From positions 1-64,000 of the IMG/VR virus record IMGVR_UViG_3300046002_008717: 64,000 nt of DNA; one strand, 5' to 3'. Source of the stretch: a virus. Of the stretch, positions 35,301 to 43,591 are shown piece after piece. A model generated the notes under the pieces. The model saw nothing but the letters and a program-made list of their open reading frames with translations, was not told where the DNA came from and did no database searches. Numbering within the stretch: the stretch's first letter is position 1; each line of letters opens with the position of its first letter. Made by a program: the position numbers and the translations under genes.

Positions 35301-37131
35301 GGGTAGACATCCTAGATTATCATCTGGTAATATATTGCTATCAACATTCACTGATTTAGGAACAGGATCTGTTACTTTAGGAAATAATGGATTATATAAT
35401 TTATTCACGAATATAAGTGGATTAGGTAATATAAGAACCTATGAAATTAATGGCGGTACATTTTCTCTAGTAGATGCTGCAACGAATTATATAGTCAGTG
35501 ATTATAATGGGGGTTCACCTATAATAAGATTAACTACAGATGTTACCATAATAGATGAGACTACTATATGCCCAATATACACCATATATAGATCAGGTAT
35601 AGAATTACATATAATCGATTGGGACCAATTAGGGCTTGCTCTCGTTAATAAACTACATCAATCTATAGTAAAAACACAAAGATATAGATTAGAATCTGGT
35701 TTAGGTGTAGGTGAAGTTGCCACAAGAAGAATTACTGTTGGCGGTGGAATTGTATGGATCGGAGCAAATAAATTCGCATTAGGTCCTTTTAATTCAACCA
35801 CTGACACAACTCATTTGGCATATCATGTTGGAGGCGTATGGACATATTCAGCAATCACGCAATATAATAATACACAATATGATAACGGAACAGATTTAGT
35901 TTCAGTATCACCTAATAAATATGCAGTAAATTACATATACAGAGGAGTTGAAATTGATAGTGAATGCTATGTAGTTTTAGGAGGTGGAAACTATACATTA
36001 ATAGAAGCACATGGTAGTACACCACCTATAAATTTACCAGAACTAATAACAAGCCATGCTGTGTTAGTTGGTAGAATAGTAGTAGAACAGGGTACAGATA
36101 CAGCACAACAAATAGATAGTGCATTTAGTGAAACTTTTGTAATTTCGTCAACTGCTATACATAATGATTTAAGTGGAATCCAAGGGGGTACTGGTGGAGA
36201 ATATTATCACCTACCATTAAACGTTTATAATAATGTTATTGCAAACGGTGGAATAGGAACACCAGGAACTTCAGGAACTAGTGGTTCATCAGGAACATCT
36301 GGTGCTAATGGAACTAGTGGAACATCAGGAACATCAGGAACTAGTGGTATAAATGGAACTAGTGGTTCATCAGGAACTTCAGGTATAAATGGAACTAGTG
36401 GTTCATCAGGAACTTCAGGTATAAATGGAACATCAGGAACTAGTGGTTCATCGGGTACATCTGGTGCTAATGGAACTTCGGGAACTAGTGGTTCATCAGG
36501 AACATCTGGTGCTAATGGAACTTCGGGAACTAGTGGTATAAATGGAACTAGTGGTTCATCGGGAACATCTGGTGCTAATGGAACTTCGGGAACTAGTGGT
36601 TCATCAGGAACATCTGGTGCTAATGGAACTTCGGGAACTAGTGGTTCATCGGGTACTTCGGGTGCTAATGGAACTTCTGGAACTAGCGGTTCATCAGGAA
36701 CATCTGGTGCTAATGGAACATCAGGAACTAGTGGTATAAACGGAACTAGTGGAACATCGGGAGCTAATGGAACTTCTGGAACAGCAGGAAGTAGTGGAAT
36801 ACAAGGAACTAGTGGTACAAGTGGAACTGCCCCATATAAATCATATATAATGACCACCGGAGCAACATATACATTTACCGATTTTAATACAGTGAATACA
36901 TTATCATTAAATAAAACTGTAAGTTCATCAACAACAGTTACTTTAAATCAAAGCCCTGTATTGAATGATTTCTATATAGTAAAAGATAGAAAGGGTGATT
37001 CAGTATTAAATCCAATTACAGTAGATGGAGGGATATATAATATAGATGGTAATGCAACTATTACAATATCTCAATCAAATAAGCCATCCCTAACATTTAT
37101 GTTCGAGGGTGAAGAATACATAATAATATAA
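32314..37131 (+). CDS. Giant tail fibre with Gly-Thr-Ser (TSG) repeats
   Basis: 1605 residues. N-domain 1-~290 (unknown, GPTGSVLYLDT near its end), then a TSG tripeptide array (~305-638), an 84-residue beta domain (~639-722) also found in the second giant fibre, a second array (~724-897), a central beta region (~900-1310, with SGIQGGTGGEYYHL at its end, a motif known from phage fibres), a third array (~1315-1505), and a C-terminal cap (~1506-1605). The repeats are GTSGTSGSSGTSG-type units with Ala-Asn, Ile-Asn or Val-Asn inserts. They probably form a collagen-like or low-complexity shaft. The Thr/Ser density makes them natural targets for O-glycosylation. Confidence 0.8.
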   Translation: MNFNNSLIFPPKLFLGIILPNQTTVVGTYSDPTNPYNGFPYRWSIVLNIDIQQHSNPNTPTPYLYDVNDIIVGMWIGQTNGNSFKIVGITSTLGSEEITLIIEDTDFMNLISSPDQIGTNGPLESSPTVIFNLNDLGEPIFDPLQNQSSQLPIYSYWVNDLESRFRFRNYYQSFFYIDPGSNTSGITGGDPVYLSPESTFIKVDSTSQDDIDKLFGYASSGNLPYPGHLTVTPSGRYMSDLVDLIGPTGSVLYLDTTITGTNNLNYIKPATGPIKPVYIKIDNNSAILISSSSSASSGGGVGSGTSGTSGSSTGIPGDNGTSGTSGTSGLSGTRGTSGSSGSSGTSGTKGTSGSSGTSGINGTNGLSGTSGINGTSGTSGTSGINGTSGTAGTSGNDGTSGTSGLSGTSGISGTSGTSGDSGSSGTSGTSGDSGSSGTSGTSGTSGTSGTSGATGTSGTSGATGTSGTSGNNGTSGTSGSSGTSGTSGNNGTSGTSGSSGTSGTSGNNGTSGTSGNNGTSGTSGINGTSGTSGVNGTSGTSGSSGTSGNNGTNGTSGSSGTSGVNGTSGTSGTSGNNGTSGTSGTSGSSGTSGTSGTSGSSGTSGTSGISGSSGTSGTSGISGSSGTSGNNGTNGLSGDKYATISTTTLTIATGVQSLTVGLGLAYTTGQSLVIANTSINRMEGTVGTYNPIDGALVGNITVIFGSGTFSAWEVNLGGAQGADGSSGISGSSGTSGTSGTSGANGTSGTSGSSGTSGTSGTSGANGTSGTSGTSGANGTSGTSGTSGANGTSGTSGSAGTSGSAGSAGTSGSAGSSGTSGSAGSSGTSGSSGTSGSSGSSGSSGSSGTSGSSGTSGSSGTSGSSGSSGSSGSSGSSGTSGTSGTSGTSGSSGTSGTSPIFQRITVADADYTISGSNNQIIVYTSITARRVVTLPAISTIGQVIQILDESGSFNTTKRVRVERAGADTIEGDSYNIQISPYSSASYTSDGVSRWSISGRHPRLSSGNILLSTFTDLGTGSVTLGNNGLYNLFTNISGLGNIRTYEINGGTFSLVDAATNYIVSDYNGGSPIIRLTTDVTIIDETTICPIYTIYRSGIELHIIDWDQLGLALVNKLHQSIVKTQRYRLESGLGVGEVATRRITVGGGIVWIGANKFALGPFNSTTDTTHLAYHVGGVWTYSAITQYNNTQYDNGTDLVSVSPNKYAVNYIYRGVEIDSECYVVLGGGNYTLIEAHGSTPPINLPELITSHAVLVGRIVVEQGTDTAQQIDSAFSETFVISSTAIHNDLSGIQGGTGGEYYHLPLNVYNNVIANGGIGTPGTSGTSGSSGTSGANGTSGTSGTSGTSGINGTSGSSGTSGINGTSGSSGTSGINGTSGTSGSSGTSGANGTSGTSGSSGTSGANGTSGTSGINGTSGSSGTSGANGTSGTSGSSGTSGANGTSGTSGSSGTSGANGTSGTSGSSGTSGANGTSGTSGINGTSGTSGANGTSGTAGSSGIQGTSGTSGTAPYKSYIMTTGATYTFTDFNTVNTLSLNKTVSSSTTVTLNQSPVLNDFYIVKDRKGDSVLNPITVDGGIYNIDGNATITISQSNKPSLTFMFEGEEYIII
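33226..34227 (+). repeat. TSG-coding tandem repeat array 1
   Basis: About 1 kb of degenerate 9-base units (GGAACTAGT, GGAACTTCT, GGTTCATCA) encoding GTS or GSS. ACTAGT occurs many times. Stop-free in all forward and several reverse frames because of the repeat. Confidence 0.9.
34228..34482 (+). repeat. Duplicated beta-domain segment, copy A
   Basis: Encodes DKYATISTTTLTIATG to VNLGGAQGADG. Closely similar in DNA and protein to 40411-40665 in the other giant fibre, including flanking TSG arrays on both sides. Confidence 0.85.
34483..35004 (+). repeat. TSG-coding tandem repeat array 2
   Basis: About 0.5 kb of 9-base units, rich in GCAGGT/TCAGCA variants (GSA) near the middle. Encodes the second shaft of the 1605-residue fibre. 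Confidence 0.9.
36256..36829 (+). repeat. TSG-coding tandem repeat array 3
   Basis: About 0.57 kb of units with regular Gly-Ala-Asn and Gly-Ile-Asn spacers, encoding the third shaft before the C-terminal cap. Confidence 0.9.
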
Positions 37132-37134
37132 ATC

Positions 37135-38376
37135 ATGAGTTACATTTTAAATAACGAGGTAAGATTTTCAGATTCTCCTAACATAGATGCATTCGGTAGA
37201 CTAAGAACTTCAGAACCATATAATCTATTTAATAGTACATCAGTTATAACCGATGGTAGCATTGGATACGAAACGGTATTGGGTGGTGGTGCTACTACTA
37301 CATATAATCAATCTAAATCAGAGGTTCAATTTAATGTTACTGGTGGTACAGGAAGTATATGTAGGGAACAACATGGCTACAATTATTATCAACCGGGTAA
37401 ATCACAGTTGGTATTATTGACAGGTATATTTGGAGCTACTGTTTCTGATGTTACTAAAAGAATGGGATATTATAACAATGATGATGGATTATTTTTTGAA
37501 CTTGGTGCAACAGGAGCATTTGGAGTAACTCTTAGAACTAGTACAAGTGGTACACCAGTTAATATTTTTTATGAACAATCCACATGGAATATAGATACTT
37601 TAATTATCGGCAATCCATTAAATCCAAGTGGTATACATTTAGATGTATCAAAAACAAATATTTTTATTATAAATTTCCAATGGCTCGGTGTGGGTAGGAT
37701 CGTTTTTGGATTAGATCTTAATGGTATTATAATTCCGATACATCAAATTCTAAATGCTAATAATAAGACTGAGGTTTATATGAAGACCGGTAACTTACCC
37801 GTAAGATACGAGGTTATTTCCAGTGGTGGGACAGATTCAACATTTAAACAAATATGTGCAGCGGTCATCTCTGAAGGGGGTCAAGATGATTTTGGGTTTC
37901 TACATACTGTGAGTAATGCATTATCAACAAGAACATTTTCAACCAGACAATCTGTAATATCTGTTAGATTATCAAATAGTTTTTTTAGCCAAGCTAATAG
38001 AGTAAAAGCTCGTCCTTATAATTTCGAATTAGTTACAACAACTGCAACAGTAAATGCTTATTGGGAATTAGTTTTACAGAGGGGATATAGTGGTGAAAAT
38101 AGTTTGGGTGGTGCTCCTACATGGTTGGGACTAACAGGTTCTCCTTTTGACTATACAGTAACAGGCACAACTGTTACAGGTGGGACTATTATAGATTCAG
38201 GATTTATAAAAACATCATCACAAACCGGGGAGAGCGTATCAAGTGTAATAGTAGATCCTAAAATTTTTATGAGTATGGATAAATCAGGTACGATATCAGA
38301 CTGGTTACATTTAGTTATAACTCCTAGTACAAGTTCATCTTGGGCAGGTAAATTAACATTAAGAGGTGAGTATTAA
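37135..38376 (+). CDS. Phage tail/fibre-associated structural protein (conserved DAFGRLR domain)
   Basis: 413 residues. The N-terminus SDSPNIDAFGRLRTSEPYNLF and the later FEWLGVG-type segment (INFQWLGVGRIVFGLD) with LPVRYEI match a protein type I know from many marine and other phages, always among tail genes, with no assigned function. It is beta-rich and has no repeats. Placed 3 bases after the giant fibre gene, it may form a fibre or baseplate piece. Confidence 0.65.
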   Translation: MSYILNNEVRFSDSPNIDAFGRLRTSEPYNLFNSTSVITDGSIGYETVLGGGATTTYNQSKSEVQFNVTGGTGSICREQHGYNYYQPGKSQLVLLTGIFGATVSDVTKRMGYYNNDDGLFFELGATGAFGVTLRTSTSGTPVNIFYEQSTWNIDTLIIGNPLNPSGIHLDVSKTNIFIINFQWLGVGRIVFGLDLNGIIIPIHQILNANNKTEVYMKTGNLPVRYEVISSGGTDSTFKQICAAVISEGGQDDFGFLHTVSNALSTRTFSTRQSVISVRLSNSFFSQANRVKARPYNFELVTTTATVNAYWELVLQRGYSGENSLGGAPTWLGLTGSPFDYTVTGTTVTGGTIIDSGFIKTSSQTGESVSSVIVDPKIFMSMDKSGTISDWLHLVITPSTSSSWAGKLTLRGEY

Positions 38377-38377
38377 T

Positions 38378-38620
38378 ATGAATAAATTTTCATATAACTA
38401 TAATGCCGATATACAACCCGAGGATATACATAATGATATATATAGCAAATTGAAGATATATGCAATTAATATAACATATAATATAGCTAATAATGATCTT
38501 GAAATAATATTCGATTTTAAATTAAATAGTGGACAAAGTAATATATTAGATAATATAATAAGATCACACCCCAAAAAAAAATTAAAAGAGATAATAAATT
38601 TTTACAAAATTAATAATTAA
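38378..38620 (+). CDS. Small protein similar to the N-domain of the next fibre
   Basis: 80 residues from the ATG at 38378, which is preferred over a start inside the previous gene. It parallels the first ~70 residues of the 1416-residue fibre downstream: NKFSYNYNADIQPEDIHNDI against ANFSYFYNLAVQPENLYNNI, and NDLEIIFDFKLNSGQ against FDIEIVFDFSLSAPQ. A free copy of the attachment domain or a duplicated remnant. It is 2 bases before that gene. Confidence 0.6.
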   Translation: MNKFSYNYNADIQPEDIHNDIYSKLKIYAINITYNIANNDLEIIFDFKLNSGQSNILDNIIRSHPKKKLKEIINFYKINN

Positions 38621-38622
38621 AC

Positions 38623-41600
38623 ATGGCAAATTTTTCATATTTTTATAATTTAGCAGTACAACCTGAAAATTTGTATAATAATATTTTTACAAATCTTACT
38701 GTATATCCGACTAAGTTATATTATGATTTAATGACATTTGATATTGAAATAGTATTTGACTTTTCATTATCTGCTCCACAGCAGGTAATATTAGAGGATA
38801 CTGTTAATAATAGTCCTCCAAAAGATCCAAATGATGCGATATTTTCAGGTGTTATTGCAAATACTTATAATAAAGTAACAATAACACAACCTGCTAATAA
38901 TGCTAGTTTAACTATAAGCGACGGTAAAACACTTTCAGTACCATTAGATGCTTGGGTTTCCAATACAAATACAGGGGATCAAGATTCTACTACTTTATAC
39001 CTAGCAGGATTAACAGGATCTACATATTCAAGTCTTCAAGATTTACAAAATTTATTTCATTCAACCGGCTGGATAAACGGAGGTGATATCACTGATGCAG
39101 GTTCTGGTTTAATAACAGTAACAGGTGGACAGGGTGCGATACGAGGAATAGATAGTGAATTAGCTATTATATATTTTAGTGATTTTCCTGCATCAAGTCC
39201 TTCCGATGTTATATTAACGGATCTTAGTGATAATTATATTTATGTTGAGTATAATGCGGGTTCACCTAGAATCGTTGCTACTGATATTGCCAGAAATGAT
39301 AATAATACAAATTTTTTATTAGGTATTGTTTATAGAAATGCTTCCGTATTAAATGTTAATCAGGGAATTAGATTCGGGGTAAAAGATAAAAACCACGAAA
39401 GTTTGATTGGTTTACAAGGAGGTACTGCTGGAGAACATATTCATTTAACTGCAGCAGAATATGCATTAATAGGAATAGGAGGAACTAGTGGAACATCAGG
39501 TTCATCAGGAACCTCCGGAACTAGTGGTTCATCAGGAACTTCTGGTGCTAATGGAACTAGTGGTTCATCAGGAACTTCTGGAACATCAGGTTCATCAGGA
39601 ACTTCTGGTGCTAATGGAACTAGTGGAACATCAGGTTCATCAGGAACTAGTGGTGCTAATGGAACTAGTGGAACATCAGGTTCATCAGGAACTTCTGGTG
39701 CTAATGGAACTAGTGGAACATCAGGTTCATCAGGAACTTCTGGTGCTAATGGAACTAGTGGTTCATCAGGAACTTCTGGAACATCAGGTTCATCAGGAAC
39801 TAGTGGTGCTAATGGAACTAGTGGAACATCAGGTTCATCAGGAACTAGTGGTGCTAATGGAACTAGTGGTGCTAATGGAACTAGTGGAACTTCTGGAACA
39901 TCAGGAACTAGTGGTGCTAATGGAACTAGTGGAACTTCAGGTTCATCAGGAACTTCAGGTGCTAATGGAACTAGCGGTTCATCAGGAACTTCAGGTGCTA
40001 ATGGAACTAGTGGAACTTCAGGTTCATCAGGAACTTCAGGTGCTAATGGAACTAGCGGTTCATCAGGAACTTCAGGTGCTAATGGAACTAGCGGTTCATC
40101 AGGAACTTCAGGAACTTCAGGAACTAGTGGTGCTAATGGAACTAGTGGAACATCAGGTTCATCAGGAACTTCAGGAACATCGGGTGCTAATGGAACATCA
40201 GGAACATCGGGTGCTAATGGAACATCAGGTTCATCTGGAACTAGTGGAACATCGGGTGCTAATGGAACTAGTGGAACATCAGGTTTATCTGGAACTAGTG
40301 GAACTTCAGGTATAAATGGAACTAGTGGAACATCAGGTTTATCTGGAACTAGTGGAACTTCAGGTATAAATGGAACTAGTGGTTCATCAGGAACTAGTGG
40401 TCTTCCAGGTGATAAATATGCAACTACATCAACTACATCATTAACCATAGCTACAGGAGCTCAATCTTTAACAGTAGGATTAGGATTAGCATATACAACA
40501 GGGCAATCATTAGTTATTGCAAACACATCAGTTAATAGAATGGAGGGTACTGTTGGAACATATAATCCAACGAATGGGTCATTAACTGGAACCATCACTG
40601 TTATTTTTGGATCTGGTACATTTTCATCATGGGAAGTTAATTTAGGCGGTGCTCAGGGAGCAGATGGAAGTAGCGGTATTTCTGGTTCATCTGGAACTTC
40701 TGGTTCATCTGGAACTTCTGGTGCTAATGGAACATCAGGAACTAGTGGTACATCAGGAACTAGTGGTATTAATGGAACTAGTGGTTCGTCAGGTACTAGT
40801 GGTTTATCAGGTACTAGTGGTTCATCAGGTACTAGTGGTATTAATGGAACTAGTGGTTCATCAGGTACTAGTGGTTCATCAGGAACCAGTGGTATTAGTG
40901 GAACATCAGGAACTTCGGGTGCTAATGGAACATCAGGAACTAGTGGTATTAATGGAACTAGTGGTTCATCAGGAACTTCAGGTGCTAATGGAACATCAGG
41001 AACTAGTGGTATTAATGGAACATCAGGAACTAGTGGTATTAATGGAACTAGTGGAACATCAGGAACTAGTGGTATTAATGGAACTAGTGGTTCATCAGGA
41101 ACTTCAGGTGCTAATGGAACATCAGGAACTAGTGGAACATCAGGAACTAGTGGTATTAATGGAACCAGCGGAACATCAGGAACTTCAGGTGCTAATGGAA
41201 CATCAGGAACTAGTGGTATTAATGGAACTAGCGGAACATCTGGTTTAACGGGAACATCAGGAACATCTGGTTTAACCGGAACATCAGGAACCTCTGGTTT
41301 AACAGGAACATCAGGAACCTCTGGTTTAACAGGAACATCAGGAACCTCTGGTTTAACAGGAACCTCTGGTTCTAGTGGAACTTCTGGATTAACAGGAACA
41401 TCTGGTTCTAGTGGAACTTCTGGATTAACAGGAACTAGTGGAACATCAGGAACTAGTGGTCTTAATGGAACATCAGGAACTAGTGGTCTTAATGGAACAT
41501 CTGGAACTAGTGGTCTTAATGGAACATCTGGAACTAGTGGTTTAACAGGAACTTCCGGAACTAGTGGTTTAACAGGAACTTCTGGAACTAGTGGTTTAAC

Positions 41601-42873
41601 AGGAACTTCTGGAACTAGTGGTAGTGGTGCTGCTGGAAGTAGTGGTACATCGGGTACATCATCCGGAGGGGGTTATATATTTACTAACGATGGAGGTCTT
41701 ACTTCAACAGGAACAACACAAGGTACTGCATTAGCATTAACTGCTAAGGTAAATTCAATAACAACGGTCGCACTAGATTCTGGGGTTATATTACCAAGTG
41801 CAGTAACAGATGATTTTATAACAGTTATAAATCATGGCGTTAATATATTAGATGTATATCCAGCTACTGGTGAAACCGTTGAAGGAGGAGCTGCTAATAT
41901 ACCATTTTTACTATACCCCGGGCAAGCATTCAGGGCAGGAGTAAGCACTACTGGTGCTTGGGATGGTGTAGATGTTAATCCTTATGATGATGAGAATGGT
42001 ATATTATCGATGAGATCATTATCTACTAATCCATCTACACCACCAAGTGGGACTTTATATTTATACCCAAAATCAATAGGGGGAAGAATATTACCTACAT
42101 TTGCTGCTCCATCAGGATTGGAATCTTCATTACAACCCAATTTGGGTAGAAATAGATCTATTTGGTGGCAACCTCTGGGTAATGCAACTACTGTACCTAT
42201 TACAACAGGTATTGCTGCAGCTACTGCATTAGGTACTGCAACTACTAGAACTGTTGCAGTAACCAATATAGCTACTAGAATTAAACGTCTTGGGTATGTT
42301 TCTGCGACTACTCCTGCAGGATCTATGGCGGGTCATTATTGGAGTTCAGCAGGTTCACAATTTACTACTGGTAACGGATCAGGTTTAGGTGGTTTTACTT
42401 ACTTTGAAAGAATTGTTGTATCTGATGCAAGTGCAGTGTCCGGTGCCAGGATGTTCATAGGCATGACTTCATCAACAGCTGCAGCAACAAATGTGGAACC
42501 GAGTACTATAACTAACTGTATGGGATTTGGGCAATTGTCAACAGATGCAACACAGTGGTATTTCTTCTATGGTGGTTCTTCTGCTCAAACACCCATTGCT
42601 ATGGGTACTGGATTAGGTGCACCTACACTTACAAATACCGCTTGGGATATTGCGATATTTGCTTTTCCTGGCACTGCAGGTAAAATAGGATACGAGATTA
42701 AAAATCTTAGTACTGGAACTTCGGTAGAAGCTACATTAACATTAACAATAACTACTCAAATACCAGCATCGACCACATTATTATCGCCAAGAGCATGGAG
42801 AACTATTAACGCAACAACTGGCGTAGCAGTTGGATTAGATATTTGTTCAATGTATATAGAAACAGACCAATAA
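38623..42873 (+). CDS. Giant tail fibre with TSG repeats and C-terminal receptor-binding head
   Basis: 1416 residues. N-domain ~1-70 (also encoded alone by the preceding gene), a second N-domain to ~285 ending in GLQGGTAGEHIHLTAAEY (phage fibre motif), array 4 (~287-596), the 84-residue beta domain shared with the other giant fibre (~597-681), array 5 (~682-1013), and a C-terminal head (~1015-1416), Thr/Ala-rich and beta, probably receptor-binding (LGRNRSIWWQPLGN, FTYFERIVVSDAS, GMTSSTAAATN). The two giant fibres clearly share building blocks by duplication. Its Ser/Thr-rich shaft lies about 2 kb from the minus-strand gene for a protein-O-glycosyltransferase-like fusion. Confidence 0.8.
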   Translation: MANFSYFYNLAVQPENLYNNIFTNLTVYPTKLYYDLMTFDIEIVFDFSLSAPQQVILEDTVNNSPPKDPNDAIFSGVIANTYNKVTITQPANNASLTISDGKTLSVPLDAWVSNTNTGDQDSTTLYLAGLTGSTYSSLQDLQNLFHSTGWINGGDITDAGSGLITVTGGQGAIRGIDSELAIIYFSDFPASSPSDVILTDLSDNYIYVEYNAGSPRIVATDIARNDNNTNFLLGIVYRNASVLNVNQGIRFGVKDKNHESLIGLQGGTAGEHIHLTAAEYALIGIGGTSGTSGSSGTSGTSGSSGTSGANGTSGSSGTSGTSGSSGTSGANGTSGTSGSSGTSGANGTSGTSGSSGTSGANGTSGTSGSSGTSGANGTSGSSGTSGTSGSSGTSGANGTSGTSGSSGTSGANGTSGANGTSGTSGTSGTSGANGTSGTSGSSGTSGANGTSGSSGTSGANGTSGTSGSSGTSGANGTSGSSGTSGANGTSGSSGTSGTSGTSGANGTSGTSGSSGTSGTSGANGTSGTSGANGTSGSSGTSGTSGANGTSGTSGLSGTSGTSGINGTSGTSGLSGTSGTSGINGTSGSSGTSGLPGDKYATTSTTSLTIATGAQSLTVGLGLAYTTGQSLVIANTSVNRMEGTVGTYNPTNGSLTGTITVIFGSGTFSSWEVNLGGAQGADGSSGISGSSGTSGSSGTSGANGTSGTSGTSGTSGINGTSGSSGTSGLSGTSGSSGTSGINGTSGSSGTSGSSGTSGISGTSGTSGANGTSGTSGINGTSGSSGTSGANGTSGTSGINGTSGTSGINGTSGTSGTSGINGTSGSSGTSGANGTSGTSGTSGTSGINGTSGTSGTSGANGTSGTSGINGTSGTSGLTGTSGTSGLTGTSGTSGLTGTSGTSGLTGTSGTSGLTGTSGSSGTSGLTGTSGSSGTSGLTGTSGTSGTSGLNGTSGTSGLNGTSGTSGLNGTSGTSGLTGTSGTSGLTGTSGTSGLTGTSGTSGSGAAGSSGTSGTSSGGGYIFTNDGGLTSTGTTQGTALALTAKVNSITTVALDSGVILPSAVTDDFITVINHGVNILDVYPATGETVEGGAANIPFLLYPGQAFRAGVSTTGAWDGVDVNPYDDENGILSMRSLSTNPSTPPSGTLYLYPKSIGGRILPTFAAPSGLESSLQPNLGRNRSIWWQPLGNATTVPITTGIAAATALGTATTRTVAVTNIATRIKRLGYVSATTPAGSMAGHYWSSAGSQFTTGNGSGLGGFTYFERIVVSDASAVSGARMFIGMTSSTAAATNVEPSTITNCMGFGQLSTDATQWYFFYGGSSAQTPIAMGTGLGAPTLTNTAWDIAIFAFPGTAGKIGYEIKNLSTGTSVEATLTLTITTQIPASTTLLSPRAWRTINATTGVAVGLDICSMYIETDQ
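39481..40410 (+). repeat. TSG-coding tandem repeat array 4
   Basis: About 0.93 kb of GGAACTAGT / GGAACATCA / GGTTCATCA / GGTGCTAAT units encoding GTS, GSS and GAN. One reverse frame stays open throughout, which is a by-product of the repeat. Confidence 0.9.
40411..40665 (+). repeat. Duplicated beta-domain segment, copy B
   Basis: Encodes DKYATTSTTSLTIATG to VNLGGAQGADG, closely similar to 34228-34482. Few indels, substitutions mostly synonymous or conservative. Confidence 0.85.
40666..41662 (+). repeat. TSG-coding tandem repeat array 5
   Basis: About 1 kb of TSG units with a late run of GLT (GGTTTAACAGGA...) spacers, in front of the receptor-binding head. Confidence 0.9.
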
Positions 42874-42887
42874 AAAAAAATAATAAT

Positions 42888-43211
42888 ATGAAATACTTTA
42901 TGACTCAGGGTGGCTATGTAGTAAACGAAAACGGTATAGTTATACCCATGGATGAAGATTCACCTTTATATCCAGATTACGCAACTTATGTATTAGGTGG
43001 TAATTCAGTGGATTTTACTGATTATATAACCTCAGAAGAAATAGAAGATTCTAAGATTAAAATTAGAAAAGAATATAGCTATAGAATATCTAATATAGAG
43101 GGATTTCAAGAAGCATTAGAAAGAAAAATATTAGATGGCACAGAAATACCACAAAATATACTGGATGAAAGAGAATCACTTAGAATAGAATATAGAGATA
43201 GAATTGGATAA
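42888..43211 (+). CDS. Small hypothetical protein, possible fibre chaperone
   Basis: 107 residues from the ATG at 42888 (an earlier in-frame start lies within the fibre gene). N-terminal beta-like part (YFMTQGGYVVNENGIVIPMDED) and helical C-terminus (IKIRKEYSYRIS; LERKILDGTEIPQNILDERE). Small genes just after fibres often encode fibre-assembly proteins, but no motif proves it here. Confidence 0.5.
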   Translation: MKYFMTQGGYVVNENGIVIPMDEDSPLYPDYATYVLGGNSVDFTDYITSEEIEDSKIKIRKEYSYRISNIEGFQEALERKILDGTEIPQNILDERESLRIEYRDRIG

Positions 43212-43264
43212 AATCGAAACAATTCATATTTACTTTAGTATAATACTTAAATATAAATATAAAT

Positions 43265-43540
43265 ATGTCAGAAACAGTAAAATTACCGGAAGAACTCGTA
43301 TTACAAATACAAGCATTAAAAGATGAATTAACGGAGAATATTATAAGAATAGGAAGATTAAATGTACAAAAATCTTTTTATGAAAAAGATTTAATAGCAT
43401 TAAATGAAGAATTATCATTTCTATATGATCAAGCAGATTTACTAAATACTAAAGAGTCAGATTTACAAAAATTGGTTATAGGTGAATATGGAAATGGCTC
43501 GTTAGATACAGGAAGTGGTTTATATACAAAAACCGAATAG
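43265..43540 (+). CDS. Small coiled-coil protein
   Basis: 91 residues, nearly all coiled coil (LVLQIQALKDELTENIIRIGRL; YEKDLIALNEELSFLYDQADLL). No family is recognised. It ends the plus-strand fibre run; a bidirectional terminator follows directly. Confidence 0.55.
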   Translation: MSETVKLPEELVLQIQALKDELTENIIRIGRLNVQKSFYEKDLIALNEELSFLYDQADLLNTKESDLQKLVIGEYGNGSLDTGSGLYTKTE

Positions 43541-43552
43541 AAATATACACTC

Positions 43553-43590
43553 AAAAAAAAAGATAATATGTAAATATTATCTTTTTTTTT
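43553..43590. terminator. Bidirectional rho-independent terminator
   Basis: AAAAAAAAAGATAATAT (43553-43569), loop GTAA, ATATTATCTTTTTTTTT (43574-43590): a 17-bp perfect stem flanked by A and T tracts on both sides. It ends both the fibre operon and the converging glycan island 2. Confidence 0.93.
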
Positions 43591-43591
43591 G

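Noticed and set aside
39488-40315. Forward shifted frames of Leu-Val-His-Gln type in TSG arrays
   Set aside because: By-product of the repeat in another frame; the main frame is continuous with conserved domains on both sides.
33226-41662. CRISPR-like repeats
   Set aside because: Units are 9-base coding repeats without unique spacers; they encode GTS tripeptides.
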